Of a stretch of 64,000 nucleotides of DNA, positions 53,225 through 61,089 are shown piece by piece. Every line of letters starts with the position of its first letter. The first letter of the stretch is position 1. The stretch is from Bog-113 sp963752695 (GTDB lineage: Bacteria; Acidobacteriota; Terriglobia; Bryobacterales; Bryobacteraceae): positions 124,001-188,000 of the forward strand of contig CAVVZB010000002.1 in the NCBI GenBank assembly GCA_963752695.1, written 5' to 3'. The translations under genes and the position numbers were made by a program. A model generated the notes under the pieces. That model worked only from the letters and a program-made list of their open reading frames with translations, was not told the origin of the DNA and did no database searches.

Positions 53225-54672
53225 TAAGCACCTTTTCCGAGGAAGACGGCGCGAGCGGTCCTGCTAAGAATAAAGATATCCAGCCAAAGCGACCAGTTAC
53301 GAATGTAGTAAGTGTCCAGCAGCGTCTGAACGTCCAGGTCCCCTTCGCTTCGCGCCGAGATTTGCCACAACCCGGTGAGACCTGGCCGCACTTTAGTGCG
53401 AAGCTCTCGAAATGACTGGTTGAATTGTGCCATGTGGTAGCTCGGGAACGGACGGGGGCCCACCAAACTCATCTGACCGATTAAGATGTTCCACAGCTGA
53501 GGAAGCTCATCCAAGCTGCTGCGACGCAGGAACTTGCCAACACCCGGCAAGACGCGGGGATCGTGTTTCAGTTTGCAGAATCGGTCCCACTCTTCGGCTG
53601 CCTCGGGATTTTCGGCAAGATATCGTTCCAGGAGTAAGTCGGCATTAGGGTACATCGTTCTCAACTTGAGAATACGGATCGAACGGCCACCCTCTCCGTC
53701 ACGGGAGTGCCAAAAAAAAGGATTCCCCGAATCAACGATCGCGATCCAAAGCGCGGCAAGCAGCGTAATCACAATCGCGAAGGGTAACATCACCAGAACT
53801 AAGGCAAGATCCAAGGCGCGCTTCAGGTACCGGTTGATTGGGAAGAGAAGGTTGTGCCTAAGCTCCAAGGCCAGCACGCCACCCACATCGATCGGGCTTA
53901 CTGGGATGCTGGCTAGTCCCATCAGGTTTGGGATCAGATAAACGTGGGGAAACACTACCGAGCACTTTTCCAACAAGGCCAGCAGGCGCTCATGAGAAAG
54001 GCCGGGCATGGCAACGATTGCGTGGCGCACGTTGGACGAGCGGGCAACGGACTTAGCCATCGATAGCGGGCCGAGCACGGGAATCTCGCCGAGGTAGCCG
54101 AGCTTCCGTGGATCGTCATCGAGACAGGCCACCGGTTTCAGCGCCAGTTCGGGTGTTAGCCGAAGCTTTTCAACCAGCAGCGCCGCGGTTTCGCCACCGC
54201 CTAACACTAGAACCGGTACTCCGAACCACGGCTTACTTGCAAGATAGTGATGCACAGCGGCCCGCGCAAGAGGGAGAAACAACAGCGAGAAAACCCAGGA
54301 AGCGAAGAAGCCGCCCCGGGATTGAACATCGCCACCTTTGGTCAGGAATAGAGTCGCAGTCAGCATCAAGTAGATGACTGAGGTGCCACGAACCAATCGC
54401 CTCAACAATTCGACCGGACCGACGCCAACGCCAGGATAAAGACCCTCCGCGGCAAACATGATGGGGAATAATCCAATGGCGGGCCAGAAATGGCTATACA
54501 CCGGAGGTGCTCCCATGTTGACCAGTAGGCGCCACGCTTGCGACCCTAAGAACCCGGCACAGGCAAGCGCCAGGATGTCAGTAATGAACATGACCGCGCC
54601 GCTTCCCCACGGGGATGCTTCCGAAATTGGAAGACTCTGCGATATGGGTTGAATCTGAACGGTTGTGGCCAT
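53221..54672 (-). CDS. Undecaprenyl-phosphate sugar phosphotransferase (WbaP-like)
   Basis: A 483-residue initiating enzyme for exopolysaccharide: transfers a sugar-1-phosphate (often galactose) to undecaprenyl phosphate. Four N-terminal membrane helices (IFITDILALACAGFLG, IGLFPIMFAAEGLYPG, SVIYLMLTATLFL, VFSLLFLPLARAAVHH), a CoA-binding-like middle (VPVLVLGGGETAALLVEKL), a further helix (ALDLALVLVMLPFAIVITLLAALW) and the catalytic C-terminal domain (FFWHSRDGEGGRSIRILKLRTM, LRRSSLDELPQLWNILIGQMSLVGPRPFP, VRPGLTGLWQISARSE split as motifs). The promoter region of about 145 bases upstream separates it from the glycosyltransferases. Confidence 0.92.
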   Translation of the reverse strand: MATTVQIQPISQSLPISEASPWGSGAVMFITDILALACAGFLGSQAWRLLVNMGAPPVYSHFWPAIGLFPIMFAAEGLYPGVGVGPVELLRRLVRGTSVIYLMLTATLFLTKGGDVQSRGGFFASWVFSLLFLPLARAAVHHYLASKPWFGVPVLVLGGGETAALLVEKLRLTPELALKPVACLDDDPRKLGYLGEIPVLGPLSMAKSVARSSNVRHAIVAMPGLSHERLLALLEKCSVVFPHVYLIPNLMGLASIPVSPIDVGGVLALELRHNLLFPINRYLKRALDLALVLVMLPFAIVITLLAALWIAIVDSGNPFFWHSRDGEGGRSIRILKLRTMYPNADLLLERYLAENPEAAEEWDRFCKLKHDPRVLPGVGKFLRRSSLDELPQLWNILIGQMSLVGPRPFPSYHMAQFNQSFRELRTKVRPGLTGLWQISARSEGDLDVQTLLDTYYIRNWSLWLDIFILSRTARAVFLGKGAY

Positions 54673-54817
54673 TAGAAACGTGGGTACGAAATGTCGACGA
54701 TGATTCCTCTACTTGTTTTTAAAACCCCGAAAAGCTCCAGACGTTCCTAACTCTGACTTTCAGGTTAACAAACCATATGCTCCCGGCAAATAGAAATACA
54801 GGTAGGACCATGATGAT

Positions 54818-56011
54818 CTAGTACGGATTGCGGTGCGGGCGCGCTCGTTCTAAGTGACTGAGCGCATTGTCGTAAATAGCAATCAGCGACAAATAATTTT
54901 TATCTTCTCTATAGGAATTTTCAAATGTAGCGCGCGCGGTCACTCTCATTTTGCTGTAAGCTTCCCCATCCTGCTCCATACGTAACACCTTGAGCGCCAA
55001 GTCGGTTGCGTCCCGCGATTGAAATACATGGCCGGTTACTTTGTCATCAACCAGCTCGGGCAGGGTTCCGGCGTTACTCACGATGGCGGGGAGCCCGGTG
55101 GCGAAAGCTTCGACAATCGTAACCGGGAAGTTTTCATACCAAATCGACGGCAATACGAGCGCCTTGGCGCTTTGCATCTCTTGGAAGACTTCGGCGCGCG
55201 TTTTGCGCCCCAGCCATGCCACGTTGGGAAGATCCGAGATCGCATTCCGGAGCCAGCCCGCCAGGGGACCATCTCCGATGATTTTCAGCAATGGGAACTC
55301 GGGATGGGCGCGCCACGCCTCGACCAGAGTCTCCAATCCTTTCTCCTGGCTTAATCGCCCCGCATACAGGTAGCTGCCGCCACCTGCGCCCACTCCAGGA
55401 TCCGGCTCGGTGAAGTTCGGCTTGATAAAGATGCGCTCGGCGGGAAGGCCACCGGCGATGAACTTCGAACGCGAGAACGCCGTCAGCGCGATGTAGGCAT
55501 CGACAGCTGTTCGCCATGTTCCAGAGAGGTTGTGCACGCCCAGCATCGCGGCAACCCCAGCGCTCGCCATCCGGTTGCCCCGATAGCATCGATGCTGCAC
55601 CCCGTGCCAGGGCAGCGTGGCCCCGACACAATCCTCACAGGGCCTTCCATTCCGCAGCAGCGTCGCAGCCGGGCAAAGCAGCCGGTAATTGTGCAGGGTT
55701 TGCACAACTGCGGCTCCGTGTCGGCGCGCCGCGTAGTAACATGCCGGCGAAAGCAAGGGAAACGTGTTATGAAAATGAACAATCTGCGGCTTTTGCTCTC
55801 GGACCACGGCCACTAGGCGGGCGGCAGCATCGCGGTTCCACACGGTAGCAGCCGCAAGCGCCAGACGGCCCATGTTCTCGACCCGATGGTTATCCTCCGT
55901 GAACCGGACCACCGTATGTCCGTTGTTTTCCAACATGCGCGTTTCGCTGAGGAAGACCTGATCCTCGCCGCCCGGCTGCTGGTAGAAGTTATGAGCTACC
56001 AGGATTTTCAC
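54818..56011 (-). CDS. Family-4 glycosyltransferase
   Basis: A 397-residue GT-B enzyme. N-terminal acceptor domain: ILVAHNFYQQPGGEDQVF, HFHNTFPLLSPACYYAA, VVQTLHNYRLLCPAATLLRNGRPCEDC. C-terminal donor domain: YAGRLSQEKGLETLVEAW, IIGDGPL, NVAWLGRKTRAEVFQEM, LVLPSIWYENFPVTIVEAFATGLPAIVSNAG with the E-x7-E motif. GTG start overlaps the stop of the next upstream gene (GTGA). Sugar specificity unknown. Third of three overlapping minus-strand genes. Confidence 0.9.
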   Translation of the reverse strand: MKILVAHNFYQQPGGEDQVFLSETRMLENNGHTVVRFTEDNHRVENMGRLALAAATVWNRDAAARLVAVVREQKPQIVHFHNTFPLLSPACYYAARRHGAAVVQTLHNYRLLCPAATLLRNGRPCEDCVGATLPWHGVQHRCYRGNRMASAGVAAMLGVHNLSGTWRTAVDAYIALTAFSRSKFIAGGLPAERIFIKPNFTEPDPGVGAGGGSYLYAGRLSQEKGLETLVEAWRAHPEFPLLKIIGDGPLAGWLRNAISDLPNVAWLGRKTRAEVFQEMQSAKALVLPSIWYENFPVTIVEAFATGLPAIVSNAGTLPELVDDKVTGHVFQSRDATDLALKVLRMEQDGEAYSKMRVTARATFENSYREDKNYLSLIAIYDNALSHLERARPHRNPY

Positions 56012-57180
56012 GGTAGGCCGGATGTGCTTCGACGTTCGCCGCGAGCGACCGCGATGGCGTTGATCATCCGGTCCACCACGGCCCCCGGGGTCAGACGCAA
56101 AGCCGTTTCGCGGGCCGCCCTCCGCATGACATTTAGGTCCGCCTCGCTGCTGTTGAGGAAGCTTGTCAGTTTTTCAAGGACCTGCTCACGTTTGTCGATG
56201 GCATAAACCCATCCGTTGTAGCCGTCTTCAACCAGGTCCTGGACGGCTTGGCTATATACACTTCCCAAGACCGGAAGCCCGGCCGCCAGCGCCTCGTTCA
56301 CCACCAGTCCCCACTCGTCTGCCAGGGTAGGGAGCACCAGGGTCCCGGCCTGTTCATAGGTGGTCGGCAGTTCCGAATAGGGAATGTTGCCGAGCATGGT
56401 GACCTGTAAGTTCGGCGGAGTGGGTGCGGCTTCAATCATAGGCCGCTCCGGCCCATCCCCCGCGATCCAAAACTCAATCTGGCGATCGGGGTACATTCGG
56501 CACCAATCTCCCAGGATGAGGATGAATTGGGCGACCTGTTTACGCAGCACCAGGCGTCCGGCATAGATCAGGCGGTGCGCCGCTGGCCCGGTTCGTTCCG
56601 CCGAGACGGAGGCGAAAGCGCCGACATCGGTCGTCTGCGGCACGGCAAAAAGCTTTTCCGAAGACCCGCTGAATTTCTCCAGATACCGGATTCCACTTCG
56701 ACCGTTGGTCATGATCGCGTCGGCGTAGCGAACCATGAAGTGACGCAGCAGGCGGCGAACAAACCATCGTTTGGCTTCGGTCTCTTCAGAGATCGTGGCC
56801 CAGATGACGATCCGGCTTCTGCGGAACAACAGGCGGTAGATCAAGGCGTTCAGAGTTCGAAAACCGAACTCCGCTGAGATGATGACATCCGGTCGAAAAC
56901 GGGCAAGTTGGGACAACGTGTCGTACGGGAAATGGATGTAGATTTTCTCTTTGAAGCCGCTCGGATGGTTCCACGGCACACTGATGGTGTAATTTCGCTG
57001 GACGCAGACATCAAGGCCGCCCGATTCGGGTGTCCAAAAACGATCCGCCTCCATCGATGTCGAAATCAAGACCCGGAACGTTCCAAAGCGGCGCGCCAAT
57101 TCCTGGAAAACAGGGACGCGATAGGGCGGAATGAAGTTAGTCAACAGCGCCAGGCGCAAGTCTCTCGTTTCTCGATTCAT
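56008..57180 (-). CDS. Family-4 glycosyltransferase
   Basis: A 390-residue GT-B enzyme, start ATG at 57180 overlapping the flippase stop (ATGA); an open frame reaching to 57528 lies inside the flippase gene and is out of frame with it. Motifs: LALLTNFIPPYRVPVFQELARRFG, IISAEFGFRTLNALIY, YAGRLVLRKQVAQFI, WIAGDGPERPMIE, VTMLGNIPYSELPTTYEQAGTLVLPTLADEWGLVVNEALAAGLPVLGS (with E-x7-E) and DGYNGWVY. Adds a sugar to the lipid-linked oligosaccharide; specificity unknown. Confidence 0.9.
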   Translation of the reverse strand: MNRETRDLRLALLTNFIPPYRVPVFQELARRFGTFRVLISTSMEADRFWTPESGGLDVCVQRNYTISVPWNHPSGFKEKIYIHFPYDTLSQLARFRPDVIISAEFGFRTLNALIYRLLFRRSRIVIWATISEETEAKRWFVRRLLRHFMVRYADAIMTNGRSGIRYLEKFSGSSEKLFAVPQTTDVGAFASVSAERTGPAAHRLIYAGRLVLRKQVAQFILILGDWCRMYPDRQIEFWIAGDGPERPMIEAAPTPPNLQVTMLGNIPYSELPTTYEQAGTLVLPTLADEWGLVVNEALAAGLPVLGSVYSQAVQDLVEDGYNGWVYAIDKREQVLEKLTSFLNSSEADLNVMRRAARETALRLTPGAVVDRMINAIAVARGERRSTSGLP

Positions 57181-58478
57181 AGCGGCGCAACTTCTTCCAG
57201 CGGAACCGGTTCCAATGGCAGTGGGGGCAGGGTTCCAACTTTGGCTCGAACGGTGATCACCACGCTGACCAGCGCTGTCATGGCGTGCGAGGCGACCAGC
57301 CCGTAAACCGCCCCCGGCAACCGATAGCGCGCTATAAGAAAATAAGAAGCAATCAGGCCGAAGATCCCACCGGCGACATGAGTGACCGTGGTCAGTTCCG
57401 GGCGATGGATAGCCCGCAATAACACGGAGCAGCCGGTTGCAACGGCCGTTGCGATCGGCACGATTCCGAGCACGGGCATGAGCCAGTCGAACTCCGCGTA
57501 CTTGCCGCCGTAAAGCAGGCGGTCCCACAGATTGCCGGTCGCGAGCACCGCTATTTCATACACCACTGCGACCAAAGTCATTGCTCCCGTGTAGATGACT
57601 CCGCGGCGATACATGACGGCCTGGTCTCCCGATCCGAAATCGCGCGCCAGCATTGGGATCGCCAGAGTCGCCAGCGCGGAAACGACTTGAATTACCGGAA
57701 GGATCGGGTTCTGCAAGCCGCGCAGAACGCCAGCCTCGCCCAGTCCAAGCATTTGTGCACACAGCACAATCTGCACCTGCGAAAGCAGCGGGAAAAACAG
57801 TGCCGACGGAAGAAGCCACCGCCCGAAATCCCAGTGTTCACGCGCAACCTGTGACGACTCACGCCAGTCCTGCGGTTTCGGGACTAAATCGATTCCTAAG
57901 CGGCCCAGGCTGAACACACCCGCCAGCGCGCCCGCAGCGCCTAGAGCCAAGAACGCCGAGGTAGCGGTCAGACGCTTCGCATACCAGAGCATTGCGGTAA
58001 AGGCAGCTAGAAGCACCAGATGCAGGCTGCTCGTCAGTACGGCTAAATCCGGCCGCGTTTCCAGGTAATGCGCGCGCCGCCCCATCCAAAACAGCAAGAT
58101 CAGAGGGGAAACAAGCGACATCGCCAACAAAACGGGCCCTAGTTCCCGGTCTCGGAAGTATAGAGCGATCAGCGCGCTGATCGCCGCGGAACCGACCATG
58201 AGCGCGAAGTGCACCCAAGTCACGTGGCGCAGGTAGCGCGGCAGCCGGTCGCGATGACGCGAAGGTCCCAGCACGCTCATCGGTTCAATGATCAGAGCGC
58301 TATGAAGACTCGAAAGCAAAAGAAAGACGGTGAAACAGAACGCAAACCCCCCGTATGCGGTAGCCGAGAGCACGCGAACCAGCGCGACGTTAAGGCCGAA
58401 ACTCGCCACCGAAGTGAGACCTTGATCGAGAACGCTAAAACCGGCTTTAAGCGTCCACTGCCGGAGACGCTTCATCAT
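57177..58478 (-). CDS. Polysaccharide flippase (Wzx/MATE-like)
   Basis: A 433-residue membrane protein with about twelve hydrophobic helices, e.g. SVASFGLNVALVRVLSATAYGGFAFCFTVFLLL at the N-terminus (two helices), AFLALGAAGALAGVFSLGRLGI, VIQVVSALATLAIPMLARDFG, VIYTGAMTLVAVVYEIAVLATG, VLGIVPIATAVATGCSVLLRA. Fits the PST/oligosaccharide-flippase family that moves undecaprenyl-linked repeat units across the membrane. It heads the overlapping flippase-GT-GT operon. No Wzy polymerase is seen nearby. Confidence 0.85.
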   Translation of the reverse strand: MMKRLRQWTLKAGFSVLDQGLTSVASFGLNVALVRVLSATAYGGFAFCFTVFLLLSSLHSALIIEPMSVLGPSRHRDRLPRYLRHVTWVHFALMVGSAAISALIALYFRDRELGPVLLAMSLVSPLILLFWMGRRAHYLETRPDLAVLTSSLHLVLLAAFTAMLWYAKRLTATSAFLALGAAGALAGVFSLGRLGIDLVPKPQDWRESSQVAREHWDFGRWLLPSALFFPLLSQVQIVLCAQMLGLGEAGVLRGLQNPILPVIQVVSALATLAIPMLARDFGSGDQAVMYRRGVIYTGAMTLVAVVYEIAVLATGNLWDRLLYGGKYAEFDWLMPVLGIVPIATAVATGCSVLLRAIHRPELTTVTHVAGGIFGLIASYFLIARYRLPGAVYGLVASHAMTALVSVVITVRAKVGTLPPLPLEPVPLEEVAPL

Positions 58479-58558
58479 TGCACGGGAATTTCAGCCGGGG
58501 TTAAGGGACGCAAGCGATCTTACTCATTCTACAAAGACGACCGGCGCCGGATGCTACC

Positions 58559-60145
58559 TTGGCAAGCGTGATCGTTGATCTGGAAAGGATCGAGTCAGCC
58601 CCTGTTTCGCGCGCGGACGTCTGCATTGTCGGCGCCGGCGCGGCCGGGATTGCGCTTGCCGTCGAATGCGCGCGCCGTGGGCTGAGCGTACTCCTGCTTG
58701 AGGGCGGCGGACTCGAGCTGGAACCCGCCAGCCAGGAGTTGTACGAGAGCCAGGTGGATGGTTTGCCGCACGCCGGAATCCACGAAGGCCGCTTTCGGAC
58801 CCTTGGGGGGACGACAACGCGATGGGGCGGTCAAATTCTGGAGCTGGACAGCCTCGATTTCGAAAGGCGGCCGTGGGTTCCGCATACGGACGGCTGGCCG
58901 ATACCTAAGTCTGCTCTTGCCGATGGCTACCGGCGGGCTCTGGAAATTGAAGGCGTTTCCGAATCCATCCTGCGCGACGAAGATGTCTGGCGCGCCGTCC
59001 ACGTTTCCCCACCCCCGGTCGGTGAGGGTCTGGAAAGTTTCTTTACGCGCTTCTGCCCGCAACCCGATTTCGGTAAGCTTCACCGGGCGTTTCTGGAATC
59101 GGCGCGGAACGTGACCGTCTATCTGCATGCCAACTTCTGCGGGTTCAAGCTAACTGAAGGAGGCGATACAGTGGCGCGGGCCGAGTGTCAGTCATTTGCG
59201 GGACGCGCCTTCACTTTTTCGGCACGGTCGTATGTCCTTTGTGCCGGCGCGATCGAGACAGCCCGGCTGCTGCTTCAGCCTCTTGGCGGTGAACACGTCG
59301 CGCCCTGGAACGAGAGCGGCTTGACGGGCCGCTACTTCCAGGATCATCTGGATATTTCGACGGCTCGGCTCGAGCCGGTCAACCCTCGGCAATTCCACGA
59401 TTGGTTCGACAACATTTACCTGTCGCGATTCCGCTACATTCCGAAGATCCGGCTAGATGCGCGCCGGCAACGCCAGCTTCATACTCTCGCAGTGGGCGCG
59501 AACTTGCATCCGCAGAGCGTTCGGCAGGATACGGTGGCCGAGTTCCGCGAGAGCCTGCTGCACCTGAAACGCGGTGGATGGCGCAAGCTTTCCGGTGCGC
59601 ATCTCCGGTCCGGGATCAGCGCCGCTGATATCGTGCTTCGGAAGTCCTGGCGCATGTTCCGGAAGCGGCGGGCCTACAATCCAGACGATCTCGGAATCGA
59701 CTTGCGGGTACATTGCGAACAGGCGCCCAACCCCGATAGCCGGGTCACGCTATCGGAAGAACGCGATCGTTTCGGTCTTTTCCGGACGCGACTCGACTGG
59801 CGGCTAGGACCGCTCGAACTGGCTACGGTTCGCACGTTCACTGCGTGGGCGGTCGACCGGTTTGCCGCCGCGGGGATCGCCAAGGCGACTTTGTATTCAG
59901 ACCGGCTGGAAAACCTGGAAAGCTTCTCTCGGCATGCCGCAGACACTTACCATCACATGGGAACCGCGCGCATGGCGGCCAACCGAAACTCAGGGGTGGT
60001 TGACCCCGATTGCAAACTGTTCGGCGTTGCTAACGGGTTCGTGTGCAGCAGCGCGGTTTTCCCAAACTCCGGATTTTCAAACCCGACTCATACCATCATT
60101 GCGCTGGCCGTTCGTTTGGCGGCGCACTTGGCTCGACAGACATGA
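58559..60145 (+). CDS. GMC-type FAD-dependent oxidoreductase
   Basis: A 528-residue flavoprotein. The FAD site is VCIVGAGAAGIALAVECARRGLSVLLLEGGG near residues 20-50 (ADP-binding GxGxxG split here). LGGTTTRWGGQI near residue 80 is the second FAD loop. YVLCAGAIETARLLL near 225 and the C-terminal DTYHHMGTARM with NGFVCSSAVFPNSGFSNPTHTI-type ending fit GMC_oxred_C. Start: TTG at 58559 or GTG at 58568, no clear ribosome-binding site. Divergent from the flippase; its stop overlaps the aldo/keto reductase start, so both probably oxidise or reduce a sugar or alcohol linked to the polysaccharide. Confidence 0.85.
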   Translation: MASVIVDLERIESAPVSRADVCIVGAGAAGIALAVECARRGLSVLLLEGGGLELEPASQELYESQVDGLPHAGIHEGRFRTLGGTTTRWGGQILELDSLDFERRPWVPHTDGWPIPKSALADGYRRALEIEGVSESILRDEDVWRAVHVSPPPVGEGLESFFTRFCPQPDFGKLHRAFLESARNVTVYLHANFCGFKLTEGGDTVARAECQSFAGRAFTFSARSYVLCAGAIETARLLLQPLGGEHVAPWNESGLTGRYFQDHLDISTARLEPVNPRQFHDWFDNIYLSRFRYIPKIRLDARRQRQLHTLAVGANLHPQSVRQDTVAEFRESLLHLKRGGWRKLSGAHLRSGISAADIVLRKSWRMFRKRRAYNPDDLGIDLRVHCEQAPNPDSRVTLSEERDRFGLFRTRLDWRLGPLELATVRTFTAWAVDRFAAAGIAKATLYSDRLENLESFSRHAADTYHHMGTARMAANRNSGVVDPDCKLFGVANGFVCSSAVFPNSGFSNPTHTIIALAVRLAAHLARQT

Positions 60146-61089
60146 ATCAGATCACGGTTCCGCCATTCGGCATTGTCACTACACAATTCGGTTTTGGTTG
60201 CTCCTCATTGCTCGGTCTAACGAGTGAACGCGAATCGCGGGCGCTGATCGACGCGGCCTACGACGCGGGTATCCGGCACTTCGACGTCGCCCGCTCGTAT
60301 GGCCATGGCGCCGCGGAGTCGCTGCTTGGAAAGACATTGGGTTCACGCCGAGGGAACGTGACGATCACGACGAAGTTCGGTTTGCCCGTACCGCGGCAGC
60401 AGGCGATGATCCAGGCAATTCGTGCGCTGGCGCGACCGGTGGTCAAGCGGTTATCCAGGTTGCGCGCCCGATCGAAAGCCGTGGTCAGCGGTATGGCCAC
60501 GACTGTCGAGTTCACAGCTGAAGCGGCGCGGGAGTCGCTCGCAACTAGCCTGCGGGAACTACGCTCCGAGCAAGTCGACCTGTTCCTGCTGCACGAGGCT
60601 AGCGCTGGCGCGCTCGCCGACGATCGCCTGCTCGAATACCTCCAAGATTCGGTGCGCAGAGGCGTCATTCGTGGATACGGCGTCGGCAGCGACCGCGCGG
60701 TGCTCACGGCGCTGATTGCCTCACGCCCAGACTATTGCCCCGTGGTGCAGCATGAATGGTCGGTGCTTACGACGGATATCGAAATCCCCGCCGATAGTTC
60801 CCGAATTTGCCATGGGAGTCTGCTGCGGGCGTTCAACACAATTCGCGAGTCCATGGCAGACCCGGAATATGTGCGCGCGCTGAATGCGGCGGTGGGGATG
60901 GACTTGGGAGCGGCGAAAAACTTGGCGGCGCTCCTATTAAGAAGCGCGGCTTTACAGCACCCCCAGTCGGTGACGCTTTTTTCAGCGCGGAGTCCGCAGC
61001 GGATTCAGGAAAATCTGGCCAGCCTGACCAACGCCAAGCTGGACCCCTATTGTGCACAATTGTGCAAGTTCTTGAAAAACGGCGCCTAG
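60142..61089 (+). CDS. Aldo/keto reductase
   Basis: A 315-residue TIM-barrel reductase. ATG at 60142 overlaps the upstream TGA. Catalytic Asp and Tyr are in GIRHFDVARSYGHGAAESLLG; catalytic Lys in ITTKFGLP; VDLFLLHEAS and VRRGVIRGYGVGSD are conserved strands. The C-terminal part LFSARSPQRIQENL corresponds to the cofactor loop. The His after VDLFLLH is in place. NADPH-dependent reduction of a carbonyl; substrate unknown. Ends convergently over four bases of the molybdenum hydroxylase gene. Confidence 0.9.
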   Translation: MNQITVPPFGIVTTQFGFGCSSLLGLTSERESRALIDAAYDAGIRHFDVARSYGHGAAESLLGKTLGSRRGNVTITTKFGLPVPRQQAMIQAIRALARPVVKRLSRLRARSKAVVSGMATTVEFTAEAARESLATSLRELRSEQVDLFLLHEASAGALADDRLLEYLQDSVRRGVIRGYGVGSDRAVLTALIASRPDYCPVVQHEWSVLTTDIEIPADSSRICHGSLLRAFNTIRESMADPEYVRALNAAVGMDLGAAKNLAALLLRSAALQHPQSVTLFSARSPQRIQENLASLTNAKLDPYCAQLCKFLKNGA

